64,000 nucleotides of DNA from Streptomyces sp. NBC_01260. Its GTDB lineage: Bacteria; Actinomycetota; Actinomycetes; Streptomycetales; Streptomycetaceae. A program made the translations under genes and the position numbers. Positions 45,827 through 54,119 of the stretch are shown one piece after another (positions within the stretch are counted from its first letter, which is position 1; each line of letters starts with the position of its first letter). The notes under the pieces are model-generated. The model saw nothing but the letters and a program-made list of their open reading frames with translations, was not told the origin of the DNA and did not search any database. The stretch covers positions 1,178,001 to 1,242,000 of the forward strand of contig NZ_CP108464.1 of NCBI RefSeq assembly GCF_036226405.1, read 5' to 3'.

Positions 45827-45864
45827 ACAGAAGGATCGGAACGACGAACTCCCTTGGAGGACTG

Positions 45865-46728
45865 GTGAACGCTCCCCACAAGCGCACCGCACGTCGCAAC
45901 ACCCGTACCCTGCGCGTCGCGCTCGTCGCACTCGGGCTGACGCTCACGGCTGTTCCCGCCACCGCCTTCGCCGGCACCGCACCCGCGCCGCCGGCCGTCC
46001 ACCACCAGGAGGCCGCCGCGACCGGGCTCGACGATCCGGCGAAGAAGGACATCGCCATGCAACTGGTCTCCAGCGCGGAGAACTCCTCGCTGGACTGGAA
46101 GTCCCAGTACAAGTACATCGAGGACATCGACGACGGCCGCGGCTACACCGCGGGCATCATCGGCTTCTGCTCCGGAACCGGCGACATGCTCGACCTCGTG
46201 GAGCTGTACACGAAGCGGGATCCCGGCAACCCGCTCGCGAAGTACCTGCCGGCCCTGCGCAAGGTGGACGGCACCGATTCGCACAAGGGGCTCGACCCGG
46301 GCTTCACCAAGGCCTGGGAGACTGCGGCCGGCGATCCTGCGTTCCAGCAGGCGCAGAACGACGAGCGCGACCGGGTGTACTTCGACCCGGCGGTCAGCCG
46401 GGGCAAGAGCGACGGACTGGGCACGCTCGGCCAGTTCGCGTACTACGACGCCATCGTCATGCACGGCGACGGCGGCGACAGCACGAGCTTCAGCAGCATC
46501 CGCAAGCGGGCCCTGGCGAAGGCGAAGCCGCCGGCCCAGGGCGGCAACGAGGTCACCTACCTCAACGCCTTCCTGGACGCGCGGGTCTGGGCCATGCAGC
46601 AGGAGGAGGCCCACTCGGACACCAGCCGCGTGGACACCGCCCAGCGGGTCTTCCTGAAGAAGGGCAATCTGAACCTGAACCCGCCGCTCGACTGGAAGGT
46701 GTACGGCGACAGCTTCCACATCGGCTGA
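45865..46728 (+). CDS. csn: GH46 chitosanase, secreted form
   Basis: A 287-aa secreted chitosanase from GTG 45865 with GGAGG four bases upstream. A twin-arginine-like basic start (KRTARRNTRTLRVALVALGL) leads to a signal ending AVPATAFA. The catalytic glutamate (SAENSSLDW, near 70) and aspartate (EDIDDGRGYTAG, near 88) are present. One residue differs from the first copy within the shared block (G to D beside the catalytic aspartate). It is preceded by a CsnR-like palindrome, so it is probably the chitosan-induced enzyme, with the upstream lipoprotein as a tethered paralogue. Confidence 0.93.
   Translation: MNAPHKRTARRNTRTLRVALVALGLTLTAVPATAFAGTAPAPPAVHHQEAAATGLDDPAKKDIAMQLVSSAENSSLDWKSQYKYIEDIDDGRGYTAGIIGFCSGTGDMLDLVELYTKRDPGNPLAKYLPALRKVDGTDSHKGLDPGFTKAWETAAGDPAFQQAQNDERDRVYFDPAVSRGKSDGLGTLGQFAYYDAIVMHGDGGDSTSFSSIRKRALAKAKPPAQGGNEVTYLNAFLDARVWAMQQEEAHSDTSRVDTAQRVFLKKGNLNLNPPLDWKVYGDSFHIG
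46007..46188 (+). repeat. Second copy of the 182-bp chitosanase block
   Basis: Partner of 44948-45129 with one mismatch at 46130, offset exactly 1059 bp. Confidence 0.9.
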
Positions 46729-46745
46729 CGGTCCCGGGCACGGCT

Positions 46746-46790
46746 GTGGCGCGTACGGCTCCCCCTCGCGGGCGGGTCCGTACGCGCCAC
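46746..46790. terminator. Bidirectional terminator between chitosanase and permease
   Basis: Perfect 13-bp arms GTGGCGCGTACGG (46746-46758) and CCGTACGCGCCAC (46778-46790) with a 19-nt loop, between two convergent genes. Confidence 0.8.
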
Positions 46791-46807
46791 GGCGCTGTGA
46801 CGTTACG

Positions 46808-48256
46808 TCAGTGCGCGCCCACCGAGGCGGCGCCGACCGTCTCCTCGTGCACCGCCCCGGCATCCTCCTCGGCCTCCGCCTTCCGACCCAGGTGGTTGAA
46901 GGCGAGGTTGAGGACGATCGCCACGACGCACCCGGTGGATATCCCGGAATCCAGCACGACGAGCAGGTCCTTCGGGAACGCGTGGTAGAAGTCCGGCGCG
47001 GCGATCGGTATCAGGCCTATGCCGACGGCGGCGGCCACGATCAGCGCGTTCTCGCCCTTCTCAAGCGCGGCGGTCGCCAGGGTCTGGATGCCGCTCGCGG
47101 CGACCGAGCCGAAGAGCACGATGCCGGCGCCGCCGAGCACCGGCAGCGGTACCAGCGCGATGACGGACGCGGCCACCGGGAACAGGCCGAGCAGGATGAG
47201 GATGCCCCCGCCCGCGGCGACGACGAAGCGGCTGCGGACCTTGGTCATCGCGACCAGCCCTATGTTCTGGGCGAAGGCGCTGCACATGAAGCCGTTGAAC
47301 AGCGGGCTGATGGCGCTGCCCAGGGTGTCGGCGCGCAGACCTCCCTCGATGGTCCGCTCGTCGGCCGGACGGTCGACGATCTTGCCGAGCGCCAGCATGT
47401 CCGCGGTCGACTCGGTCATGCAGACCAGCATGACGATGCACATCGAGACGATCGCGGCGATCTCGAACTGCGGCGCCCCGAAGTGGAACGGGGTGGGGAA
47501 ACCGACCAGGTCGGCGTCCTTGATGGCGCCGAAGTCGGTGATGCCGACCGGGATCGCGATGAGGGTGCCGGCCACGAGTCCGAGCAGGATCGCGATCTGC
47601 TGGAGGAAGCCGCGCAGCAGCTTCCTCAGCGCGAGGACGATCACCAGGGTGACCGCCGCCATGATGATGTTGGTGGTGGAACCGTAGTCGTCGGCCATGG
47701 CGTTGCCGCCCTGGGACCAGTTGAAGGCGACCGGCAGCAGGGAGACACCGATCAGCGTGATGACGGTGCCGGTGACGACGGGCGGGAAGAATCGGACCAG
47801 TTTGCAGAAGTAGGGGGCGAGGACGAAGCCGAGGAGGCTCGCGACGATGATCGCGCCGAAGATGACGGCGATGCCGTCGTGTCCCCGGTCCTTGCCTATC
47901 GCCACCATGGGCGTCACCCCGGCGAACGAGACGCCGTTGACGAACGGCAGCCGGGCGCCGATGCGCCAGAAGCCGAGGGTCTGGAGCAGGGTGGCTATGC
48001 CCGCGGTGAACAGGCTCGCCCCCATCAGGAAGGCGGTCTCCTTCGGGCTGAGCCCCACGGCGGGGCCCACGATCATGGGCGGGGCCACCACACCCGCGTA
48101 CATCGCGGCCACGTGCTGGAGGCCGCTGGTGAACATCTTCAGTGGGGGAAGTGTCTCGTCGACCGGATGGCTCCGGCCGGTCCGGCCCGGCTCCGACGTG
48201 TCGTCGGGGCCGGGTGCTGCGTCTGCGTCATTGCGAAACCTGGGCGTAGCTGCCAC
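46808..48256 (-). CDS. NCS2-family purine (urate/xanthine) permease
   Basis: A 482-aa nucleobase:cation symporter from GTG 48256 (GGAGGA upstream). The NCS2 hallmarks are GLQHVAAMYAGVVAPPMIVG in TM1, ARLPFVNGVSFAGVTPM in TM3, the substrate motif MTESTADMLALGKI, and NGFMCSAFAQNIGLVAMTKV with the conserved QNxGxxxxTxVxSR signature. It is separated from the urate operon by a very strong hairpin, so it has its own promoter. It is a paralogue of the permease at 49.9-51.3 kb. Precise purine specificity cannot be read from sequence. Confidence 0.92.
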   Translation of the reverse strand: MAATPRFRNDADAAPGPDDTSEPGRTGRSHPVDETLPPLKMFTSGLQHVAAMYAGVVAPPMIVGPAVGLSPKETAFLMGASLFTAGIATLLQTLGFWRIGARLPFVNGVSFAGVTPMVAIGKDRGHDGIAVIFGAIIVASLLGFVLAPYFCKLVRFFPPVVTGTVITLIGVSLLPVAFNWSQGGNAMADDYGSTTNIIMAAVTLVIVLALRKLLRGFLQQIAILLGLVAGTLIAIPVGITDFGAIKDADLVGFPTPFHFGAPQFEIAAIVSMCIVMLVCMTESTADMLALGKIVDRPADERTIEGGLRADTLGSAISPLFNGFMCSAFAQNIGLVAMTKVRSRFVVAAGGGILILLGLFPVAASVIALVPLPVLGGAGIVLFGSVAASGIQTLATAALEKGENALIVAAAVGIGLIPIAAPDFYHAFPKDLLVVLDSGISTGCVVAIVLNLAFNHLGRKAEAEEDAGAVHEETVGAASVGAH

Positions 48257-48356
48257 GGCGGTTCCTCCGGTCGGGTACACGTCTGCGGCGACGTGGGTAT
48301 CAGGGAGGTGGTGCGTTGGTGCAGGTCGTGCAGCTGGTGCGGGCAGCTCGGTTCAG

Positions 48357-48400
48357 CGGTACGGGGGGCGCGTAGGTCTGAGTACGCGCCCCCCGTACCG
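48357..48400. terminator. Very strong terminator at the end of the urate operon
   Basis: Perfect 18-bp inverted repeat: CGGTACGGGGGGCGCGTA at 48357-48374 and its complement at 48383-48400, with an 8-nt loop. It follows the deaminase-like gene and isolates the downstream permease. Confidence 0.85.
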
Positions 48401-48482
48401 GTTGCCGTGGACCCCGCTCGGGTCCACGGCGGCCGGTCGAGGGCCGTCCCCCTCGGCCGGCCGGTTCGGGGGCGCCGGGCTG

Positions 48483-49880
48483 TCAGGCCCCGGCGGCGAT
48501 CTGCGCGAGGCGCCGGGCCTCGTCGCGGGTGGCGCGGGCGATGCTGTCCTCGTCCACGGTGATGAGGTGGTTGCCCTCGACGACGGGCTTGCCGTTGACG
48601 AGGGAGAGGGTGACGGGGGCCGCGGCGCCGAAGATCAGGGCGGTCACCGGGTCGGCGATGGAGGCGTGGGCGATGGTGTCCAGCTTCCAGAGCACCAGGT
48701 CGGCGAGCTTGCCGGGCTCCAGGGAGCCGATCTGGTCGGCGCGGCCGAGGACCTGGGCCCCGCCGTACGTACCCAGGCGCAGGGCCTGACGGGCGTTCAG
48801 GGCGCGTTCGCGGTGCGGGCCGAGGCGGTTGATGAGGAGGGCGTTGCGCAGTTCGGTGTGGAGCTCGCCGGACTCGTTGGACGCGGTGCCGTCGACGCCG
48901 AGGCCGACCGGGACGCCCGCGGCGAGCATGTCCGGCACCCGGGCGATGCCCGCGGCGAGCCGGGCGTTGGAGGACGGGCAGTGCGCGACGCCGGTGCCCG
49001 TGCGGGCGAAGGCGGCGATGTCGGAGTCGTTCATGTGGACGCAGTGCGCCATCCACACGTCGTCGCCGAGCCAGCCGGTCGACTCGAAGTAGTCGGTCGG
49101 GCCCATGCCGAACAGTTCGTGGCAGAACTTCTCCTCCTCCACGGTCTCCGAGCCGTGGGTGTGCAGCCGCACTCCGCGGCGGCGGGCCAACTCGGCTCCC
49201 TGCCGCATGAGTTCGGTGGATACGGAGAACGGTGAGCAGGGTGCGACGGCGATCTGGGTCATCGCGTCGAAGGAGGCGTCGTGGTGCGCGTCGATCGTCG
49301 CCTCGGTGGCGGCGAGCGCACCTTCGAGGGTCTCCACGGCGAAGTCCGGCGGCAGCCCGCCGTCCTTCTCGCTGCGGTCCATGGAGCCGCGCGCGAGGGT
49401 GAACCGTACGCCCATCTCGCGGGCGGCGCCGATGATCGCGCCGGACAGGTCGCCGGAGCCCCGCGGGTACACGTAGTGGTGGTCCATCGCGGTGGTGACA
49501 CCGCCGCGGGCGAGCATGGCGAGCGAGCCCTGCGCGGCGGCGCGGGCCATCGGCTCGTCGATGCGCGCCCAGGTCGGGTACAGCGCGACCAGCCACTCGA
49601 AGAGGTTGTGGTCGGTGGCCAGGCCGCGGGTGATCCACTGGTAGAAGTGGTGGTGCGTGTTGATCAGCCCCGGCGTGACGAGATGGCCCGTGCCGTCGAT
49701 CCGGCGTACGACGTTCTCCAGGCCCTCCGGTGCCCGGCCGGCGCCGACGGACTCGATGCGGTTGCCCGCGACGACGACATGGCCCGAGGCGTACTCGGTG
49801 TCGTCGGCGTCGACAGTCGCGATCGAGCAGTTCTCGATGACGATGCGTTCCACGCGCTCGGGCGCTGCCTGTGCTGCCAT
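48483..49880 (-). CDS. 8-oxoguanine deaminase-like amidohydrolase
   Basis: A 465-aa zinc hydrolase of the TrzN/AtzB/guanine-deaminase group from ATG 49880 (GAAGGA upstream). Metal ligands: GLINTHHHFYQW near 70, RLHTHGSETVEEEKF near 238 with the glutamate, VWMAHCVHM near 270, and the catalytic aspartate in GLGVDGTASNE near 324. The closing GSLEPGKLADLVLW is typical. Placed between a purine permease and another NCS2 gene in a urate operon, 8-oxoguanine or guanine deamination is the best guess, producing urate or xanthine for the pathway. Confidence 0.85.
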   Translation of the reverse strand: MAAQAAPERVERIVIENCSIATVDADDTEYASGHVVVAGNRIESVGAGRAPEGLENVVRRIDGTGHLVTPGLINTHHHFYQWITRGLATDHNLFEWLVALYPTWARIDEPMARAAAQGSLAMLARGGVTTAMDHHYVYPRGSGDLSGAIIGAAREMGVRFTLARGSMDRSEKDGGLPPDFAVETLEGALAATEATIDAHHDASFDAMTQIAVAPCSPFSVSTELMRQGAELARRRGVRLHTHGSETVEEEKFCHELFGMGPTDYFESTGWLGDDVWMAHCVHMNDSDIAAFARTGTGVAHCPSSNARLAAGIARVPDMLAAGVPVGLGVDGTASNESGELHTELRNALLINRLGPHRERALNARQALRLGTYGGAQVLGRADQIGSLEPGKLADLVLWKLDTIAHASIADPVTALIFGAAAPVTLSLVNGKPVVEGNHLITVDEDSIARATRDEARRLAQIAAGA

Positions 49881-49922
49881 GGTGCTTCCTTCTCTCATCA
49901 ACGATGTGGGCACGGCAGGACC

Positions 49923-51320
49923 CTAGGAGGATTTGAGTGCCACGGCCGTGCGGCTGTGGGTGCCGAGATGGTGGAAGAAGAGATTGAGCAGGACCGCGAC
50001 GAGCGCTCCGGCGCTGATGCCGGAACCCAGTACGGTCTGTGCCCAGGACGGGAACCCCGCGTAGAAGCCGGGGGCGGCGAGCGGGATGATGCCCGCGCCG
50101 AGCGCCACGGCGACCAGGATGATGTTGGAGCTGTCGTCGAGCCCGGCCTCGGAGAGCGTCCGGATGCCGCTCACCGCGATCGAGCCGAACAGGACGATGC
50201 CGGCGCCGCCGAGCACGGGCATCGGGACGAGCGAGACGACCGCGCCGAGCACCGGGAAGACGCCGAGGATCAGCAGGGCGCCGCCGGCTGCCGCGACGAC
50301 GTAGCGGCTCCGTACCTTCGTGAGGGAGACCACGCCGACGTTCTGCGCGAAGGCACTGGTCGGGAAGCCACCGAAGACCGGTCCGATGAGGGTGGCGATG
50401 CCGTCGGTGCGCAGTCCGCGGGTGATGGTCCGGCCGTCGGTGCGCCGGTCGCAGATCTCGCCGAGCGCCAGCATTCCGGCGGACGACTCGGTCATCAGGA
50501 CGAGCATCACGATGCAGAGGGAGAGGATCGCGGCAGGCTGGAACTCCGGTGCGCCGAAGGCGAAGGGGGTGGGCAGTGCGGCGAGCGGCGCGGAGCGCAG
50601 GGCGGAGAAGTCGGCGAGGCCGAAGGGGATGGCGGCCAGGGTACCGATCAACAGCCCCATCAACAGGGCGACTTGCTTGAGGAACCCGCGGCCGAACCGC
50701 TGGATGACCAGGATGACGGCCAGCGTGAAGGCGGCGAGCGCGAGGTACTTCATCGAGCCGAAGTCGGCCGCGGTCTTGTCGCCGCCCTGCGCCCAGGAGA
50801 CGGGGACCGGCATCAGGGTGACGCCGATGAGGGTGATGACGACCCCGGTGACGAGGGGCGGGAAGAACCGCAGCAGCCTGCCGAAGAACGGACCGATGAG
50901 CAGGCAGAACACGCCTGCGACGAGCACCGCCCCGTAGATCGCGGGGAGTTGGTGGCCCGGCGCGCTGGTCTCGGCGATGGCGAGCATCGGGGCGATCCCG
51001 GCGGACGAGGCGGCGTTGACGAACGGCAGCCGGTTGCCGGCGAAGCCCCCGATGCCGAGGGTCTGCAGGAGGGTGGCGCAGCCGGCGATGAGGAGGCTAG
51101 CGGCGATCAGCCGGGTCATGCCGGCCGGGTCGAGGCCGACGGCCTGCCCGATGATGAGCGGAGGGGTGACGACGCCCGCGTACATGGCGGCGATGTGCTG
51201 GAGCGCGGCGGGCAGGAGCCGCGACGGGGCAAGCTTTTCGTCCACCGGATGGATCGGACCGTCCGGCTGGGTTGGACATGGACCTATCGCTGCCGCAGGC
51301 CCAAGTACAGGCTGTGCCAT
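49923..51320 (-). CDS. NCS2-family purine permease of the urate operon
   Basis: A 465-aa symporter from ATG 51320 (GGAGGGAA upstream). Same signatures as the other copy: ALQHIAAMYAGVVTPPLIIG, RLPFVNAASSAGIAPM, MTESSAGMLALGEI and FGGFPTSAFAQNVGVVSLTK. It sits 42 bp before the deaminase-like gene and 67 bp after urate oxidase, so urate, xanthine or a related purine is the likely substrate. Confidence 0.92.
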   Translation of the reverse strand: MAQPVLGPAAAIGPCPTQPDGPIHPVDEKLAPSRLLPAALQHIAAMYAGVVTPPLIIGQAVGLDPAGMTRLIAASLLIAGCATLLQTLGIGGFAGNRLPFVNAASSAGIAPMLAIAETSAPGHQLPAIYGAVLVAGVFCLLIGPFFGRLLRFFPPLVTGVVITLIGVTLMPVPVSWAQGGDKTAADFGSMKYLALAAFTLAVILVIQRFGRGFLKQVALLMGLLIGTLAAIPFGLADFSALRSAPLAALPTPFAFGAPEFQPAAILSLCIVMLVLMTESSAGMLALGEICDRRTDGRTITRGLRTDGIATLIGPVFGGFPTSAFAQNVGVVSLTKVRSRYVVAAAGGALLILGVFPVLGAVVSLVPMPVLGGAGIVLFGSIAVSGIRTLSEAGLDDSSNIILVAVALGAGIIPLAAPGFYAGFPSWAQTVLGSGISAGALVAVLLNLFFHHLGTHSRTAVALKSS

Positions 51321-51387
51321 GGGAGTTCCCTCCGGCCCGGCCGGCCCTCGTCCGCTGTGGACGGACGGGGACCGGCGCGGCGCCGCG

Positions 51388-52311
51388 TCAGAGGTTGGTC
51401 ATGTCGACCGGGATCTGCGGCTCGATGCCGTCCCGCAGCACGGTGGCCTCGATGAGCCCGTACGGACGGTCGGCCGCGAAGTAGACCTCATTGTCGTTCT
51501 TGAGGCCGAACGGCTCCAGGTCCACCAGGAAGTGGTGGTTGTTCGGCAGCGAGAAGCGGATCTCGTCGATCTCGCTGCGGCTGTTGATGATGCGCGAACC
51601 CATCTGGTAGAGGGTCTGCTGGAGGGAGAGGGAGTACGTCTCTGCGAAGGCTTCGAGCATGTGCTTGCGCGCCTGCTCGTAGGACTTCTCCCAGTTCGGC
51701 ATGCGCGCCTCGTCGCTGGTCCAGTTGTACCGCCACCTGGCGGACACGTCGGTGGCCAGGACGCGGTCGTACGCCTCCTTGAGCGTCGTGTACTTGTCCT
51801 TGACGTAGCCCCAGAACTCGGAGTTGGTCGAGTTCATCACCGAGAGTTCCTTGAGGCCGGAGATGACCTGCCACTTTTCACCGTCGTAGGTGATCTGGGT
51901 GGTGCGGGTCTCCTGGCCCTTGCGCACGAAGGAGTGCTTCACCTCGTCGGCGCCGATGAACCGCGAGTTGCCTCCGGAGGTCGCGATGCGCTCCCAGGAG
52001 TACTCCTCGATCCGGATCCGGGCGGTCTGGATCGGCTCCTGCGAGGACACGAAGTGCCGGGCGAGGTGGATGCCGAACTGCTCGGCGGACTCGATGCCGT
52101 ACTCCTTGGCGAACGCGAACACCGTGTTCTTGGTGGTGTCGGTCGGCAGGACGTTCGCGTTGGAGCCGGAGTAGTGGACGTCGTCCATGTCGCCGGAGAG
52201 GGCGACCGAGACGTTCAGGTCCTTGATGTGGTGGGTGTCGCCGTCCCGCGTGATCCTGACGACGCGGTTCTCTGCTTTGCCGTACTGGTTCTGGCCGAGA
52301 ATCGTGGGCAT
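51388..52311 (-). CDS. pucL: Urate oxidase (uricase)
   Basis: A 307-aa cofactor-free enzyme oxidising urate to 5-hydroxyisourate and producing hydrogen peroxide. The active-site threonine is in NVLPTDTTKNTVFAFAKEYG (near residue 58). The uricase signature GLKELSVMNSTNSEFWGYVK and the C-terminal PNNHHFLVDLEPFGL are present. It starts at ATG 52311, seven bases after the hydrolase stop, in one operon with the next two pathway enzymes. The peroxide formed explains the co-regulated catalase at 60.4 kb. Confidence 0.97.
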   Translation of the reverse strand: MPTILGQNQYGKAENRVVRITRDGDTHHIKDLNVSVALSGDMDDVHYSGSNANVLPTDTTKNTVFAFAKEYGIESAEQFGIHLARHFVSSQEPIQTARIRIEEYSWERIATSGGNSRFIGADEVKHSFVRKGQETRTTQITYDGEKWQVISGLKELSVMNSTNSEFWGYVKDKYTTLKEAYDRVLATDVSARWRYNWTSDEARMPNWEKSYEQARKHMLEAFAETYSLSLQQTLYQMGSRIINSRSEIDEIRFSLPNNHHFLVDLEPFGLKNDNEVYFAADRPYGLIEATVLRDGIEPQIPVDMTNL

Positions 52312-52318
52312 GTGTCTG

Positions 52319-52720
52319 CTAGCTCCCTCGGTATACGGAGTAGCCGAACGGGTTGAGCAGCAGCGGTACGTGATAGTGCTCGCCCGGGGTGACGGCGAAA
52401 GTGATCGCCACCTCCGGGAAGAACGCACCGCTGTCCCTTACGCGGGGGGCGTCCTGCTGCGCCTCGGCTTGCTTCTTGCTGGCGAAGTACGACTCTGTCT
52501 CGAAGTCGAGCCGTACGTGGGTGGTGCCCTCCGGCAGGGCCGGCAGGTCCTTGCAGCGCCCGTCCGCATCGGTCGCCGAGCCGCCGATCGCCACCCACTG
52601 CGCGTCACTGCCCGTGCGGGCGGCGAGCGAGACGGCGACGTCCGCGGCGGGGCGGCCGATGCTGGTGTCCAGGATGTGGGTGGACACCGATGCGGCGGCG
52701 AAGGTGCTCAAGACCTTCAC
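52319..52720 (-). CDS. uraH: 5-hydroxyisourate hydrolase
   Basis: A 133-aa transthyretin-like enzyme, step two of urate breakdown. VSTHILDTSIGRPAADVAV holds the N-terminal active-site histidine. Further signatures are the central TDADGRC and the family-defining C-terminus GYSVYRGS. Start GTG 52720 overlaps the upstream decarboxylase stop (GTGA), with AAGGAG as ribosome site. Confidence 0.97.
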   Translation of the reverse strand: MKVLSTFAAASVSTHILDTSIGRPAADVAVSLAARTGSDAQWVAIGGSATDADGRCKDLPALPEGTTHVRLDFETESYFASKKQAEAQQDAPRVRDSGAFFPEVAITFAVTPGEHYHVPLLLNPFGYSVYRGS

Positions 52721-53226
52721 TCTCCTTCTGTGACGAGACGGGTCAGCCTGATGCGGTTGATCTTGCCCAGTTCGGTGCGCACATGTCCGCGCTCCTGCTC
52801 GGGCGAGTTCCCGGACCGGGCCTTCACCGCGTCGCGCATCTGCTCACCGGTGGCCCCGGTGGCGCAGATCAGGAAGACATGTCCGAACCGCTCCTGGTAG
52901 GCCAGGTTGAGTTCGAGCATCTCGGCCCTGAGTTCCTCGGTGGCGCCGGCCATCCCCCGCTGTTCGCGGGAGGAGGTCGGGTCCCCGGGCTTCGGGCGGC
53001 CGATCGGCGGGTGACCGGCCATGGCCTCGGCCAGGTCCTCCGCGTCGAGGGCCGCCGTGGCGGCGTCGCTCGCGAAGAACAGGGCTTCCGCCGTGTCGTA
53101 GGGGCGCCCGGAGAGGATCGCTCTTCCCCAGGCCGCACTGGCACACACCTCGTGCAGTGCGGCGGCCGCCTCACGGTCCGCCAGGGTGTTGAACCGGGCC
53201 AGGCCCGGTGTGGAGCTCGAAGTCAC
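52717..53226 (-). CDS. uraD: OHCU decarboxylase
   Basis: A 169-aa enzyme giving S-allantoin from 2-oxo-4-hydroxy-4-carboxy-5-ureidoimidazoline. The catalytic histidine is in AMAGHPPIGRPKPGD (near 69), with the conserved ELNLAYQERFGHVFLICATG near 110. GTG 53226 has GGAGG upstream and follows a promoter with an operator palindrome, so this is the first gene of the five-gene urate operon. Confidence 0.95.
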   Translation of the reverse strand: MTSSSTPGLARFNTLADREAAAALHEVCASAAWGRAILSGRPYDTAEALFFASDAATAALDAEDLAEAMAGHPPIGRPKPGDPTSSREQRGMAGATEELRAEMLELNLAYQERFGHVFLICATGATGEQMRDAVKARSGNSPEQERGHVRTELGKINRIRLTRLVTEGE

Positions 53227-53273
53227 GGGAGCCTCCGTGGCTGTTTTTCGCTGTGCGTCGGTCGGGCTGCGGA

Positions 53274-53314
53274 TAGCTAACGCCCTCCACAACACCACGT
53301 CAACACTTTGTTGA
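53274..53314 (-). promoter_or_regulatory. Promoter and operator of the urate operon
   Basis: On the minus strand, TTGACG (53298-53303) and TAGCTA (53274-53279) are 18 bp apart. The -35 box overlaps a perfect palindrome TCAACA-N3-TGTTGA (53300-53314). The same arrangement occurs before the catalase gene. The geometry is that of repression by a dimeric regulator; in S. coelicolor the IclR-type AllR controls this pathway, so an AllR-like repressor is a fair inference. Confidence 0.75.
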
Positions 53315-53330
53315 AATTACGTTCATGTAA

Positions 53331-53364
53331 AAGGCCGTCGCCCGATGATCCGGACGACGGCCTT
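53331..53364. terminator. Terminator after the HTH regulator
   Basis: AAGGCCGTCG (53331-53340) pairs with CGACGGCCTT (53355-53364) over a 14-nt loop, about 40 bp beyond the HTH gene stop and just upstream of the urate promoter. Confidence 0.75.
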
Positions 53365-53403
53365 CCGTCACGCCGCGCGGACCGCACCCGTCCGCGGGCC
53401 CAA

Positions 53404-53781
53404 CTACTCGCCCTTCGGCCCGATATCCCTGTTCAGGTAGTTGTAGACGGTGAACCGGCTGACCCCCAGGGCCCCCGCCACCGTCTCCACGCCGTGGCGT
53501 ACGGAGAAGGCACCGCGTGCCTCCAGGGTCCGTACGACCGCCTGCTTGGTCCTGCGGTCCAGCTCGGCGAGCGGCATGCCGTGCCGGCGCTCCATGGCGG
53601 CCAGGATGTGGTCCAGCGAGTCCGAGAGCTGCGGCAGCCGGACCGCTATGACGTCCAGACCCTCCCAGGCCAGCACGACATCGTCGGGGAGCGCCTGCTC
53701 GGGGCCGAGCAGCTCGGCGCCCATGGCGTCCACGAGCGGCTTGACCGCGGCGACGAGGGGGTGGTCCGCGGGCTCGGTCAC
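53404..53781 (-). CDS. Small DauR-like HTH regulator
   Basis: A 125-aa protein. The C-terminal helix-turn-helix (VETVAGALGVSRFTVYNYLN, near 100-120) is preceded by LDRRTKQAVVRTLEARGAFS, the arrangement of the DauR/YheO HTH group. The N-terminal 70 residues may be a reduced PAS-like sensor. Its ATG (53781) overlaps the stop of the thiamine-binding-like gene (ATGA). A role in regulating the adjacent urate genes is plausible but unproved. Confidence 0.8.
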   Translation of the reverse strand: MTEPADHPLVAAVKPLVDAMGAELLGPEQALPDDVVLAWEGLDVIAVRLPQLSDSLDHILAAMERRHGMPLAELDRRTKQAVVRTLEARGAFSVRHGVETVAGALGVSRFTVYNYLNRDIGPKGE

Positions 53782-54029
53782 TTGGAGTCCTCCGCGATCA
53801 CATTGACCTGGAGGGAGACCCGGGTGGCACCCGATGCCAGGGCCTTGCGCAGGAGGGAGTCCACCGCGGTGAGCACCTCGTCGGCGCCGCCCTCGGCCGT
53901 GTTGCCGAAGGGGCCGACGTCCACGGCGTCCAGGTCGGCCGACTGGACGACCTCGCGGGCCACGACCGCGTGGGCGGGTGCCTCGTCGAGATCGAAGGGC
54001 TCGGTGGTGAACTCCACTCTCAAGCGCAC
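53778..54029 (-). CDS. Small thiamine-binding-protein-like (MTH1187/YkoF-type) protein
   Basis: An 83-aa protein from GTG 54029 (GGAGG upstream). It looks like the PF01910 fold: beta strand RVEFTTEPF, helix HAVVAREVVQSADL, DVGPFGNTAEGGADEVLTAV and a final strand TRVSLQVNVIAED. Ligand unknown. Coupled to the HTH gene (ATGA), and may provide its ligand sensing. Confidence 0.6.
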   Translation of the reverse strand: MRLRVEFTTEPFDLDEAPAHAVVAREVVQSADLDAVDVGPFGNTAEGGADEVLTAVDSLLRKALASGATRVSLQVNVIAEDSK

Positions 54030-54119
54030 GGTGCCTCCATGGTGCGTGTCACCGCGGCGGGGAACCCCGCGGCTCGGGGACGACCCTAACGGACGGGCGC
54101 CACCTCGCCGGGGCGACCG

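Noticed and set aside
53404..54029. Idea that the HTH gene is the AllR repressor of the urate operon
   Set aside because: At 125 aa with a DauR-like HTH it is not an IclR-family protein; the repressor is probably encoded elsewhere.
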